Source of the DNA: Methylorubrum rhodesianum
Lineage (GTDB): Bacteria > Pseudomonadota > Alphaproteobacteria > Rhizobiales > Beijerinckiaceae
Reading direction: 5' to 3'
Length of the DNA stretch: 64,000 nt
NCBI RefSeq assembly: GCF_014199985.1
Contig: NZ_JACHOS010000003.1
Coordinates: 84,362-148,361, forward strand
The notes below the pieces were generated by a model. It saw only the letters and a list, made by a program, of their open reading frames with translations. It made no database searches and was not told where the DNA came from. Below are positions 8,254-16,440 of the stretch, piece by piece. The translations under genes were made by a program, and so were the position numbers. How positions within the stretch are numbered: the stretch's first letter is position 1; every line of letters starts with the position of its first letter.

Positions 8254-8869
8254 CGGCGAGCCTGTTCGTCCGCTCGGACGCACCCGCCGCCCGCCACGCG
8301 CGGGCGCCCTTGAGAAAGTTAGCAAACAGCGCGTGGCCGTTCTCGGTCAGCACCGATTCCGGGTGGAACTGGATGCCCCAGGTCGGGTGCGTCCGGTGCG
8401 ACAGCGCCATCACCTCGCCCTCCCCCGAGGCGGCGTCGACGGTGAGGTGGCGCTCCATCTCCGGCGTCGGCGTCACGATCAGCGAGTGGTAGCGGCCGAC
8501 CTGCATCGGCTGCGGCAAGCCTTCGAACAGCCGCTCGCCGCCGTGCCGGATCGGCGTGGCGTGGCCGTGGAGCGGGCGGCCCGCCCGCTCGACCCGTCCG
8601 CCGAAGGCCGCGCCGATCGCCTGATGGCCGAGGCAGACGCCGAGGATCGGCACCTCGCCGGACAGGTCGCGGATCGCGGGCAGGCTGACGCCGGCCTCCT
8701 GCGGCGTGCAGGGGCCCGGCGAGATCACCACCGCCTCGGGGTTGCGGGCGCGGATGCCGGCGACATCCAGCGCGTCGTTGCGCACGACCTCGACCTGCTC
8801 GCCGAGCTCCTCGAAGTAGCGCACCACGTTGAAGACGAAGGAATCGTAATTGTCGACGACGAGGATCAT
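8240..8869 (-). CDS. pabA: Aminodeoxychorismate/anthranilate synthase glutamine amidotransferase
   Basis: A 209-residue class I glutamine amidotransferase, MILVVDNYDSFVFNVVRYFE. The catalytic cysteine lies in PILGVCLGHQAIG near residue 80 and the His/Glu of the triad in WGIQFHPESVLTENG. It supplies ammonia to PabB. The start ATG at 8869 overlaps the pabB stop by 4 bp (ATGA), and the end overlaps pabC. TrpG proteins look alike; the operon partners decide for PabA, although dual use with TrpE is possible. Confidence 0.9.
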   Translation of the reverse strand: MILVVDNYDSFVFNVVRYFEELGEQVEVVRNDALDVAGIRARNPEAVVISPGPCTPQEAGVSLPAIRDLSGEVPILGVCLGHQAIGAAFGGRVERAGRPLHGHATPIRHGGERLFEGLPQPMQVGRYHSLIVTPTPEMERHLTVDAASGEGEVMALSHRTHPTWGIQFHPESVLTENGHALFANFLKGARAWRAAGASERTNRLADAVV

Positions 8870-10299
8870 GCGCCCGTCTCCTCGAAGGCCGCCTCGAAGG
8901 CCGCGAAGACGCGGGCCGCCTTGGTCAGCGTCTCCTCGTATTCGGGGCCGGGCTCGGACAGCAGCGTCACGCCCCCGCCGGCCTGGAGCACGGCTTGGGC
9001 GCCGTCCATGAACACGGTGCGGATCGCGATCGAGGTGTCGAGCGATCCGTCGAAGCCGAGCGCGCCGATCGCCCCGCAATAGAGTTCCCGCGCATCGCCC
9101 TCGATCTCGGTGATGATGTCCATGGCCCTGAGTTTCGGCGCGCCGGTGATCGAGCCGCCGGGAAAGGTCTTCTCGATCAGGTCGAGGGCATCCGCCTCCG
9201 CTCGGAGGGTGCCGGTGACCACCGATACGAGATGGTGGATGCCGGCATAGGATTCCACCCCGCACAGGGTCGGCACCTGCACGCTGCCGGGCTCGCACAC
9301 CCGCGACAGGTCGTTGCGCAGGAGGTCGACGATCATGATGTTCTCGGCCCGCTCCTTCGGGTTGGCCTGGAGGGCGGCGGCGATCTCGGCGTCGCGGACG
9401 GGATCGGGATCGCGGCGCACGGTGCCCTTGATCGGCCGGGTCTCGACCGACCGCCCCGCGAGCTTGAGGAAGCGCTCGGGCGAGGAGGAGGCGACGGTGA
9501 GCCCTTCGAATTCGAGATAGGCGCCGAAGGTCGCCGGGTTGGTCTCGCGCAGGCGGCGATAGAAGGCGAACGGGTCGAAGCCGGGCGGCAGGTCGGCGGA
9601 AAAGCGCTGGGCGATATTGGCCTGGTAGATGTCGCCCGCACGGATATAGTCGCGCACCTTTTCGACAGCGTTTTCATATGTTTGTCGTGAGAAGTTCGAG
9701 CGCCATGCGAGCTCGGCGCCGGTCCAGGCCGGCGGCTCTTCGCTCCCGGTGGCGAGCAGGGCCGCGAAGCGGTCGAGCCGCTCCCCGGCCCGCCGCTCCC
9801 GCGCCGCAGGGCTGGTCTCCGGAAAGCCGGTGGCGATCAGCAGGCAGGTGCGTCGTCCGTGATCGACGGCGAGCAGCGTGTCGTAGAGATTGAAGGCGAT
9901 GTCGTCGGTGAGCCCCGCCCGGCGCGCCGGCGGATCGACCCGCTCCAGGCTCGCGCCGAGATCGTAGGCGAAGTAGCCGATCGCCGCCCCCGGAAAGGCC
10001 GGAAGGTCGGCCCGCGGCGCGAGGTGGTAGGGCGCGAGGCAGGCCCGCAGCGCCTCCAGCGGACGGCCGGCCACCGCGCGCCCGTCGAGGGTGGCGCGGC
10101 CGTCGCGGTAGCGGAAGCGCGCGAACGGGTCGGCGGCCAGCACCGAGACGCGGCCCAGCGTGTCGTGCTGCATGGCGCTGTCGAGGAAGGCGAGCCCGGG
10201 CAGCCGGGTGAGCCGCGCGGCGGCCGCGACCGGGTCGATGAAGGGAATCTCGCGGGTCCAGACCATGGGTTCGGTTGCCGTGCCTCGTGCGGCGCTCAT
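8866..10299 (-). CDS. pabB: Aminodeoxychorismate synthase component I
   Basis: A 477-residue chorismate-binding enzyme. The N-terminal half (residues 1-190) is the variable domain. The C-terminal half has the chorismate-binding motifs: YIRAGDIYQANIAQRF, TVASSSPERFL, the ETRPIKGTVRR segment and KTFPGGSITGAPKLRAM. The motif carrying the nucleophilic lysine of PabB (PIKGT) is present, favouring PabB over anthranilate synthase TrpE, which has alanine there. First gene of the compact pabB-pabA-pabC operon; p-aminobenzoate feeds folate and, in methylotrophs, methanopterin synthesis. Confidence 0.9.
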   Translation of the reverse strand: MSAARGTATEPMVWTREIPFIDPVAAAARLTRLPGLAFLDSAMQHDTLGRVSVLAADPFARFRYRDGRATLDGRAVAGRPLEALRACLAPYHLAPRADLPAFPGAAIGYFAYDLGASLERVDPPARRAGLTDDIAFNLYDTLLAVDHGRRTCLLIATGFPETSPAARERRAGERLDRFAALLATGSEEPPAWTGAELAWRSNFSRQTYENAVEKVRDYIRAGDIYQANIAQRFSADLPPGFDPFAFYRRLRETNPATFGAYLEFEGLTVASSSPERFLKLAGRSVETRPIKGTVRRDPDPVRDAEIAAALQANPKERAENIMIVDLLRNDLSRVCEPGSVQVPTLCGVESYAGIHHLVSVVTGTLRAEADALDLIEKTFPGGSITGAPKLRAMDIITEIEGDARELYCGAIGALGFDGSLDTSIAIRTVFMDGAQAVLQAGGGVTLLSEPGPEYEETLTKAARVFAAFEAAFEETGA

Positions 10300-10460
10300 T
10301 CGGACGTACCCAAGGGCGCGCGGCGCGTGTCAGTCAATCGCCACCACCTTCCAGCCTCGCGGGAGAGGTATGCACGGCACCGGCCATGCCGTTCATCCGA
10401 TAGTTCAGGATAGGATCTTAAATCGCTGGAATAGAATAAACATTTTGTCTCCATACTCTC
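10300..10460. other. AT-richer intergenic stretch
   Basis: Between the pabB start and the decayed gene at 10461. The stretch 10400-10470 is strikingly AT-rich for this window and could hold promoter elements. No gene is seen. Confidence 0.4.
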
Positions 10461-10839
10461 CTACGTATCCGCTCTGGAATCGATGTCGAGCGACAGACCG
10501 ACGCCGAGCGCCCCGAGCCGGCCCCCGAGCCGGCCCAGGAGTTCGGGCTCGAACAGGGCGCCGGAATTGCCGCCCGTCATGGACCAGCCCACGAACAACG
10601 CGACCGCGCCGCCCTCCGCCACGCCCGGAGCCGGTCGCCGCAGAGCGCGACCCGCTCGGCGGCGGCCGAGACAGCATCGGCGGGTGGGCCGGCGCCCTCG
10701 CTCAGCGGGAAGGTGGCGTAGTCTCCGCGTCGCGTCCGGGAAGCGGCAGTCCCTCGCGGCTGGTGCGCGGGGCGCCGCACAGCTCCGCCGCCGGCCGTTT
10801 CGGATTCCGGATGCGCAGGCTGATGCGGTCGCGCTCCAT
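10461..10839 (-). pseudogene. Frameshifted remnant, DUF4279-like
   Basis: Three overlapping minus-strand frames each carry a protein-like piece in the right order. The first is [20 protein letters not shown] followed by a [14 protein letters not shown] segment (about 10839-10725). The second is [20 protein letters not shown] onward (about 10735-10630). The third is [20 protein letters not shown] followed by [20 protein letters not shown] and LSLDID (to 10461). Joined by two frameshifts they give about 125 residues resembling DUF4279 proteins, which pair an N-terminal LRI strand with a C-terminal LGLSLDI strand. The family assignment is from memory of the pattern. Sequencing error is the alternative to true decay. 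Confidence 0.5.
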
Positions 10840-10968
10840 CCGATTCCGATCGCTGCTGTTTCCGGCCACGCTCGCAACCGCGCCACGATGCGGTTATATC
10901 GGCGCATCCACCGCCATCGATGCAGGACGCACGGCCCTCTTTCAGGGAGGCCGCCCCAACGAGCCGTC

Positions 10969-12315
10969 ATGACCGCAACCGCCTCCCCCTCGGATACCAA
11001 GGGCGCCGCCGCGCCGCGGATCTCCTTCGTGTCGCTGGGCTGTCCCAAGGCGCTCGTCGATTCCGAGCGCATCCTCACCCACCTGCGCGCCGAGGGCTAC
11101 GAGCTGTCGCGCCGCCACGACGGGGCGGACGTGGTCATCGTCAACACCTGCGGCTTCCTGGATTCGGCCAAGGCGGAATCGCTCCAGGCGATCGGCGACG
11201 CCATGGCCGAGAACGGCCGGGTGATCGTCACCGGCTGCATGGGCGCGCAGCCCGACGAGATCCGCGAGAAATACCCGAACCTGCTCGCCGTCACCGGCCC
11301 GCAGGCCTACGAGTCGGTGGTCGCCGCCGTGCACGAGGCGGTGCCGCCCGCCCACGACCCGTTCCTCGACCTGATCCCGCCGCAGGGGGTCAAGCTCACC
11401 CCGCGCCACTACGCCTATCTGAAGATTTCCGAGGGCTGCAACAACCGCTGCACCTTCTGCATCATCCCCTCGCTCCGCGGCGACCTCGTCAGCCGCCCGG
11501 CCGGCGACGTGCTGCGCGAGGCCGAGAAGCTGGTGAAGGCCGGGGTGAAGGAGCTGCTGGTCGTCTCGCAGGACACCTCCGCCTACGGCATCGACACCCG
11601 CTACGCCACGAGCCCGTGGCGCGACCGGGAGGTGCGGGCCCGCTTCTACGATCTGGCTTCCGAACTCGGCGAGCTCGGGGCCTGGGTGCGGCTGCACTAC
11701 GTCTACCCCTACCCGCATGTCGACGAGGTCATCCCGCTGATGGCCGAGGGCAAGATCCTTCCCTATCTCGACATGCCGCTCCAGCACGCGAGCCCCTCGG
11801 TGCTCAAGCGCATGCGCCGGCCCGGCAACCAAGAGAAGCAGCTCGACCGCATCCGGCGCTGGCGCGAGATCTGCCCGGATCTCGCCATCCGCTCGACCTT
11901 CATCGTCGGCTTCCCCGGCGAGACGGATGCCGAGTTCGAGGAACTGCTCGACTGGATCCGCGAGGCCAAGCTGGAGCGCGTCGGCTGCTTCGAGTACGAG
12001 CCGGTCAAGGGCGCGCCCGCCAACGATCTCGGCCTGCTGGTGCCGCCGGAGGTGAAGGCCGAGCGCAAGCGCCGCTTCATGGAGGCGCAAGGCCTCGTCT
12101 CGCTCAGGCTGCAGCGGGCGAAGGTCGGCAAGCGCCTCCAAGTCATCATCGATGAGGCGGGCCCGAGCGTCGCGCGCGGCCGCTCCAAGGCCGACGCCCC
12201 GGAGATCGACGGCAGCGTCCACGTCGCCTCGCGCCGCCCGGTGCGGCCCGGCGACATCGTCACGGTGAAGATCGAGCGGGCCGACGCCTACGACCTGCAC
12301 GGCATCGCGGTCTGA
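10969..12315 (+). CDS. rimO: Ribosomal protein S12 methylthiotransferase
   Basis: A 448-residue radical-SAM methylthiotransferase that modifies an aspartate of ribosomal protein S12. The N-terminal UPF0004 domain starts at [19 protein letters not shown] with cluster-binding cysteines there and in [11 protein letters not shown] and VTGCMGAQ. The radical-SAM CxxxCxxC motif is CNNRCTFC around residue 160. A C-terminal TRAM domain follows (residues about 375-448). The sequence [10 protein letters not shown] distinguishes RimO from MiaB. The ATG at 10969 gives the usual length; a longer in-frame reading back to 10483 is not needed. Confidence 0.95.
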   Translation: MTATASPSDTKGAAAPRISFVSLGCPKALVDSERILTHLRAEGYELSRRHDGADVVIVNTCGFLDSAKAESLQAIGDAMAENGRVIVTGCMGAQPDEIREKYPNLLAVTGPQAYESVVAAVHEAVPPAHDPFLDLIPPQGVKLTPRHYAYLKISEGCNNRCTFCIIPSLRGDLVSRPAGDVLREAEKLVKAGVKELLVVSQDTSAYGIDTRYATSPWRDREVRARFYDLASELGELGAWVRLHYVYPYPHVDEVIPLMAEGKILPYLDMPLQHASPSVLKRMRRPGNQEKQLDRIRRWREICPDLAIRSTFIVGFPGETDAEFEELLDWIREAKLERVGCFEYEPVKGAPANDLGLLVPPEVKAERKRRFMEAQGLVSLRLQRAKVGKRLQVIIDEAGPSVARGRSKADAPEIDGSVHVASRRPVRPGDIVTVKIERADAYDLHGIAV

Positions 12316-12383
12316 GGGCAGGGCGAACCGCTGCCCGTACGGAAACGTTGCCCCGTCACGGAAACGAAGCGAACGAGGCAACG

Positions 12384-12569
12384 ATGGCGGACGAGCAGCG
12401 CGACCAGAGCAACGAGGCCGCGGTCTCGCCCAAGGATCCGGCCACCGGCCGGCTGAAGTCGCAGGCCGGCCCGATGGAGCGGGCCGGCACCGAGGCCGAG
12501 GAAGCCGCGCGCGGCAACACGAAGTCGGGCGAGAGCAAGCGGCCGGCCGGGGACGACCGTTCCGCCTGA
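12384..12569 (+). CDS. Small hydrophilic hypothetical protein
   Basis: A 61-residue, highly charged protein (MADEQRDQSNEAAVSPKDPA onward) with no hydrophobic core, so probably disordered. A GAGG ribosome binding site lies 6 bp before the ATG. It lies between rimO and a DoxX-like gene on the same strand. No family is recognised; the composition recalls small stress-type hydrophilic proteins, but that is only a resemblance. Confidence 0.55.
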   Translation: MADEQRDQSNEAAVSPKDPATGRLKSQAGPMERAGTEAEEAARGNTKSGESKRPAGDDRSA

Positions 12570-12580
12570 CGCATCCCAGG

Positions 12581-13003
12581 ATGCGCGGCGACCGCCGCTG
12601 GCTGCGCCTCGGTCTGATCGGGCTCTACGGCTTCATCGGCGTCGTCCACCTCGCCGCCACCGACCGCTTCCTGCCGATCATGCCGGATTGGGTGCCCGCG
12701 CCGCGCCTCGTGGTGATCGGCACCGGCCTGTGCGAGATCGCGGGCGCCCTGGCGCTGCTCGTGCCGCGGCTGCGGCGGCTGGCCGGCCTGATGCTGGCCC
12801 TCTACGCGGTCTGCGTGTTCCCGGCCAACATCAAGCAGGCGGTGGAGGGGATTTCCGTGCCGCCGATTCCCGACACGTGGTGGTATCACGGCCCCCGGCT
12901 GGCGCTTCAGCCGGTGATGGTGTGGTGGGCGCTCTACGCCGTCCGCGCCATCGACTGGCCGTTCGCGGCGAGATCAACGGACACGCACGGAGCACCTCGT
13001 TAA
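12581..13003 (+). CDS. DoxX-like small membrane protein
   Basis: A 140-residue integral membrane protein with about four predicted helices: LGLIGLYGFIGVVHLA, VVIGTGLCEIAGALALLVP, LAGLMLALYAVCVFPANI and ALQPVMVWWALYAV. The pattern with GxxHL in helix 1 and E in helix 2 fits the DoxX family. The function in most bacteria is unknown; relatives occur with redox and efflux genes. It starts 11 bp after the preceding small gene, suggesting cotranscription. Confidence 0.75.
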   Translation: MRGDRRWLRLGLIGLYGFIGVVHLAATDRFLPIMPDWVPAPRLVVIGTGLCEIAGALALLVPRLRRLAGLMLALYAVCVFPANIKQAVEGISVPPIPDTWWYHGPRLALQPVMVWWALYAVRAIDWPFAARSTDTHGAPR

Positions 13004-13115
13004 GATTAACCCGGAATCGCAAAAGGCTTTTCGCTGAGGAAAACGGCACCGGCAGCGTATCCGGGCGGGCTCAACCGGTGGTCTTCGGCGTGCAACCCTG
13101 TCTAGGCTCGCACCC

Positions 13116-13283
13116 ATGCCGAAGAGCCGCGACTCGAACCCGAGGAATCGCCCGCAGGACGGCGCCGCACCGCCGGAGCAGGCGGCGGTCGAACGCGCCC
13201 TGGAGCAGGTCGTCGAGCGTCTGAAGCCGAAGACGCCCTGCCCGACGCCGGCGAAGAAGGGCGAGCCCCGGACGAAGAAGTAG
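13116..13283 (+). CDS. Small basic hypothetical protein
   Basis: A 55-residue ORF, MPKSRDSNPRNRPQDGAAPP, then a short amphipathic helix EQAAVERALEQVVERLKPK and a basic tail. The helix with regular heptads suggests a real peptide. No family is recognised. Confidence 0.4.
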   Translation: MPKSRDSNPRNRPQDGAAPPEQAAVERALEQVVERLKPKTPCPTPAKKGEPRTKK

Positions 13284-13300
13284 AGGTTTCGAGAGGATAC

Positions 13301-13331
13301 GTCCTTTCGCGGGTGCAGGGCGGAGCCCTGC
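13301..13331. repeat. Dispersed intergenic palindromic repeat, copy A
   Basis: The 30 bp at 13301-13330 match 47094-47123 at 28 positions. The core GCAGGGC-GGA-GCCCTGC (13315-13331) is a hairpin. It lies just after the small gene ending at 13283 and may act as its terminator. Confidence 0.7.
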
Positions 13332-13379
13332 CGCTCGGCTTCGCCGATCCCGGGGTTTTCCGCCGTGAAGACCCGCCCC

Positions 13380-13394
13380 AGGGCCTGAGGCCCT
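13380..13394. terminator. Hairpin after mazG
   Basis: AGGGCC-TGA-GGCCCT lies 22 bp beyond the mazG stop. Its core matches the hairpin at 37241-37259. No T-run. Confidence 0.45.
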
Positions 13395-13416
13395 TCGGGA
13401 TCCCCGGGACCGGGCT

Positions 13417-14271
13417 TCAGCTTTTCTCGGTGCGCTTCACCGCCTGCCAAGCCGCTTCCATGGCGGGGAGGGGCGTGCCCTGCAGGGCGTGGCCTCCAGC
13501 GGCGAGCCGGTCCGCCATGGCGGTGAAGCGGCGCTCGAACTTGAGGGTGCCGCGCCGCAACGCCTCCTCCGGATCGACGCCCGCGTGACGGGCGAGGTTG
13601 GCGACCGAGAACAGCAGGTCGCCGATCTCCTCGAACACCGCCTCCGGTTCGCCCGCGCCCAGGCTCTCCTCGACCTCGTCGACCTCCTCGCGCACCTTGG
13701 CGAGAACCTGGGCCGCGTCCGGCCAGTCGAAGCCGACGGCCGCCGCCCGCTTCGAGATCCGGTCGGCCCGGGCCAGGGCGGGGAGGGCGCGGGAGACCCC
13801 GGCCAGCGGTCCCGCCGCCTCACCTTTGCCGGCCCCCTTGTCGTCCCTCTTGCCGGCCGCCGCCTTGTCCGCCCGCTCGCGCGCCTTGATCGCTTCCCAG
13901 GCCGCCTGGATCGCCGCCGGATCGGTCGGACGCCGCTCGGGCGGCAGGATGTCCCCGGACGCGTCGAAGACGTGGGGGTGGCGCCGGATCAGCTTGGCGC
14001 AGATCGCCTCGGCGACGTCGTCGAAGCGGAAGGCACCCTCCTCCTCGGCGATGCGTGCCTGGAACACGACCTGGAGCAGGAGGTCGCCGAGTTCGTCGCG
14101 CAGGTCCGCCCGGTCGCCGCGCTCGACCGCGTCGGCGACCTCGTAGGCCTCCTCGATCGTGTAGGGGACGATGCTTTCGTAGCTCTGCGCCACGTCCCAG
14201 GCGCAGCCCCGTTCGGGATCGCGCAAGCGCGCCATCAGCGTCAGCAGCCTGTCGATCGGCGCTTCGTTCAT
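13417..14271 (-). CDS. mazG: Nucleoside triphosphate pyrophosphohydrolase
   Basis: A 284-residue protein with two MazG domains. The first (residues about 5-110) begins IDRLLTLMARLRDPERGCAW and has the metal-binding EEAYEVADAVE and DELGDLLLQVVFQARIAEE. The second (residues about 185-265) has EEVDEVEESL and EEIGDLLFSVANLARH. MazG hydrolyses (d)NTPs to monophosphates as housecleaning. A Lys/Ala/Gly-rich linker near residue 150 joins the domains. The ATG at 14271 has a GGAAGAG ribosome binding site; an ATG six codons upstream is possible. Confidence 0.92.
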   Translation of the reverse strand: MNEAPIDRLLTLMARLRDPERGCAWDVAQSYESIVPYTIEEAYEVADAVERGDRADLRDELGDLLLQVVFQARIAEEEGAFRFDDVAEAICAKLIRRHPHVFDASGDILPPERRPTDPAAIQAAWEAIKARERADKAAAGKRDDKGAGKGEAAGPLAGVSRALPALARADRISKRAAAVGFDWPDAAQVLAKVREEVDEVEESLGAGEPEAVFEEIGDLLFSVANLARHAGVDPEEALRRGTLKFERRFTAMADRLAAGGHALQGTPLPAMEAAWQAVKRTEKS

Positions 14272-14410
14272 CGCTCTTCCGTTCCGCATCGGTCGTCCGG
14301 GTCTCGGCCGAACCCCCGCTCCGAGACCGACTCATCACCCGTCTCATAGACCGTCCGCCATCCGGGCGCAGCGCCGGTTCGGGCGCCCCGAGCGGGGAGG
14401 GAAGGGGCAA

Positions 14411-14460
14411 AGCCTGTGCAAAATTCCTTTTATTCCTTTTGAAAAGACGAGAAGAAAGCC
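14411..14460. other. AT-rich stretch, candidate DNA-unwinding element
   Basis: A run of A and T far above the local average (aaattccttttattccttt and gaaaagacgagaagaaag) lies about 150 bp to the left of the iteron array. Plasmid origins commonly place an AT-rich unwinding region next to iterons. It also contains a TATTCC half-site (14431) like those to the right of repA. No TTATNCACA-type DnaA box was found here by eye. Confidence 0.4.
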
Positions 14461-14593
14461 CCGTTCGGTTTGGCGAACGCAGCTCCACCCTCCCTAGGAA
14501 AGCTATCTGTTAAGGATTCTCAGGGAGTCAGTTCTGCAGGTTATAGGGTGGGCGGAAAAGCCTCGATCCGACCGTGGCTTAGGACCCGATCGC

Positions 14594-14819
14594 GCATCGA
14601 ACTCTGCGCGAAACTGCATCGAACTCTGCGCGGCCTCGCATCGGATTCTGCGCGCGGGGCCGGGCTGTGCGCATCGGATTCTGCGCGCACCCGTACCGGA
14701 TTCGGCGTGCAAAACCGGTTCGAGCGGGGAAGAGCGGGGACAAGTCGGCGGCCGGGGGGCGTATCGAACTCTGCGCAGGCGGATTCGGGCCGGCCCGCGG
14801 GCGTATGGAACTCTGCGCG
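14594..14819 (+). repeat. Iteron array upstream of repA
   Basis: Direct repeats of a 17-mer, GCATCGAACTCTGCGCG and variants. Copies: 14594-14610 and 14616-14632 (identical), 14638-14654 and 14671-14687 (GCATCGGATTCTGCGCG), 14693-14709 (degenerate, GTACCGGATTCGGCGTG), 14761-14777 (GTATCGAACTCTGCGCA), 14803-14819 (GTATGGAACTCTGCGCG). Start-to-start distances of the first five are 22, 22, 33 and 22 bp, whole turns of the helix, as for iterons bound on one face by a plasmid initiator. A further weak copy may lie at 14881. The array ends 240 bp before the repA start. Confidence 0.85.
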
Positions 14820-15059
14820 CCGGTTCGGCCTCACTCGACCTCCCCTCTGGCCGCCCCCCAGGCCGGGAGCGACGCGCCTGTGCAGGATTCGGGGCGCCAA
14901 GCGTGGATTCCCGGGAAAACTCCGAAAGGTCACGGGACTCCGCGGAGCCGAATCGTGACAGATCGGTTGCGGCCCTGTGGTCCCCGGCGCCTTTCGTCCG
15001 GGGCCCGTGCTCGAGAGGCGGACGACGTGACACGCAGCGGGAGGTCTTGAGGGCGCGCC

Positions 15060-16157
15060 ATGTCGGGGCTGGAGGCCAAGATCGCCGCGATCCGCGACCC
15101 GGATCTGCAGGCGGAGCTGGAGGCGGCGCGGGGCGGGTTCCTGTTCGCGCCGATCGTCGAGCACCTGCTGTACCGGCAGCGCGAGCGCGACGCCGCCCGG
15201 GCGCAGGCGGGGGAGGAGGCCAGGGCCCGCGAGGCCATGGGCCGCGACCGCCGCCGCCGCGACGCCGTGCGCGAGGTGATCGAGAACGAGCCCACCGGCC
15301 CGGAAAACCTCCAGCACCTGCACTCGGTGCTGGCGCTGTGCGGCCTGCCCTACCGCGATCCCGGCGATGCCCGCGACTTCGTGCGGGAATACGGCCGCAA
15401 CTCGCTGAGCCTGTCGGCAGGGCGCCTCAAGAACCCGGTCACCGGCGAGATGGAGCTGCAGGGCCTGCCCTACGGCCCCAAGGCCCGGCTGGTGCTGCTG
15501 CATCTCTGCACCGAGGCGGTGCGCCAGAGGAGCCCCACCATCGAGGTCGCCGACAGCCTCTCCGGCTTCATGAAGGCGATGGGCTTTGCCGTCACCGGCG
15601 GCGAGCGCGGCACCATCGGCGCCTTCAAGGAACAGCTCAACCGACTGGCCGCCTGCTCGATGCAGATCGGCCTGTGGGACGGGGAGGGGCAGGCCTCGAC
15701 CCTCAACGTGCCTCCCTTCCGCCAGCTCGAATTGTGGCGGCGCGGCGAGGACGGCCTCGTCTGGCAGCGCACGGTCTCGTTCCACCAGGATTTCTACGAC
15801 AGCCTGATCCGCCACGCCCTGCCGGTCGATATCCGCGCCGCGCGCGCCTTCTCCGGCTCGGCGCGCAAGCTCGACCTCCTGTTCTGGACCGGCTACCGCC
15901 TCCGCGCCCTGCAGCGCCCCCTGCGGCTGACCTGGGACAACCTGCACCGCCAGTTCGGGGCCGAGAACGCCAGCCTGCGCAGCTTCCGCCAAGCCTTCAA
16001 GGCGGATCTCGCCGGCCTGCTGGAGGTGTTTCCGCGGCTGCGGATCGACCTCGACGAGGGCGGCATGCTGCTGCACCCGGCCGATCCCGGCAGCCTGCTG
16101 GTGCCCCCCAAAGCCGCCCGCGGCGCTCGCGCGGCGACAGTCGCGGCCCGGGCCTGA
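15060..16157 (+). CDS. repA: RepA-type plasmid replication initiator
   Basis: A 365-residue protein matching the 'plasmid encoded RepA' family. Conserved stretches are LPYGPKARLVLLHLCTEAVR (residues about 136-155) and DSLSGFMKAMGFAVTGGERG then FKEQLNRLAACSM (about 165-200). RTVSFHQDFY, PVDIRAARAFSGSARKLDLL and RPLRLTWDNLHRQFG follow (about 235-300). The N-terminal 75 residues are charged and helical. The protein appears complete, with no frameshift. The iteron array immediately upstream is the expected binding target. Finding such a gene between mazG and a lipase gene, among housekeeping genes, is unusual. Whether it still initiates replication is unknown. Confidence 0.88.
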   Translation: MSGLEAKIAAIRDPDLQAELEAARGGFLFAPIVEHLLYRQRERDAARAQAGEEARAREAMGRDRRRRDAVREVIENEPTGPENLQHLHSVLALCGLPYRDPGDARDFVREYGRNSLSLSAGRLKNPVTGEMELQGLPYGPKARLVLLHLCTEAVRQRSPTIEVADSLSGFMKAMGFAVTGGERGTIGAFKEQLNRLAACSMQIGLWDGEGQASTLNVPPFRQLELWRRGEDGLVWQRTVSFHQDFYDSLIRHALPVDIRAARAFSGSARKLDLLFWTGYRLRALQRPLRLTWDNLHRQFGAENASLRSFRQAFKADLAGLLEVFPRLRIDLDEGGMLLHPADPGSLLVPPKAARGARAATVAARA

Positions 16158-16184
16158 CGGCCGGACTCGGACACGGCCCGAATC

Positions 16185-16423
16185 GGAATATTCCCTCTGG
16201 GATCCCGTTCCTTCGGATCGAGAACGATGTTCCGACAGAACCGATCGGAATTTTCCCAGCCCCTTCGGAATAGGGCATTATTCCCTTCCTTCGTAGCGGA
16301 TTGCCTCGAACACGATGCGCCATCGGACGTTCGGGAGGAAGGGAAGATAGAATATTCCGGTCTGGTTTTTTCTTCCATTCCGTGCCATTCCCTATTCCGG
16401 ACTCAGTCCCTCATGGGAATAGG
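16185..16423. promoter_or_regulatory. Cluster of GGAATA/TATTCC palindromes
   Basis: Between repA and the HARE-HTH gene at least five related sites occur: GGAATATTCC (16185-16194), GGAATTTTCC (16247-16256), GGAATA-N6-TATTCC (16267-16284), GAATATTCC (16350-16358), and CTATTCC/GGAATAG arms (16392-16398 and 16416-16422). The stretch is AT-richer than its surroundings. The density suggests binding sites for one regulator, perhaps RepA or the downstream protein (inference). Confidence 0.6.
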
Positions 16424-16440
16424 CGAACGGGAAGCCCAGC

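Noticed and set aside
10483..10968. N-terminal extension of RimO
   Set aside because: The extension is Arg/Pro-rich, antisense to the pseudogene, and RimO is full length from 10969.
13120..13150. tRNA T-arm-like sequence (GGTTCGAGTC on the minus strand)
   Set aside because: The flanking bases do not form a T stem and no acceptor or anticodon arm is found nearby.
14594..14819. Possible CRISPR array
   Set aside because: Units are 17 bp with 5- to 16-bp or irregular spacing, differ from one another, and no cas gene is present. The phasing and the adjacent repA fit iterons.
14503..15033. Minus-strand ORF of 176 codons over the iteron array
   Set aside because: Its sequence is the repeat translated (recurring RIRCA and EFDAR pieces). 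No family pattern or ribosome binding site was seen, and the iterons explain it.
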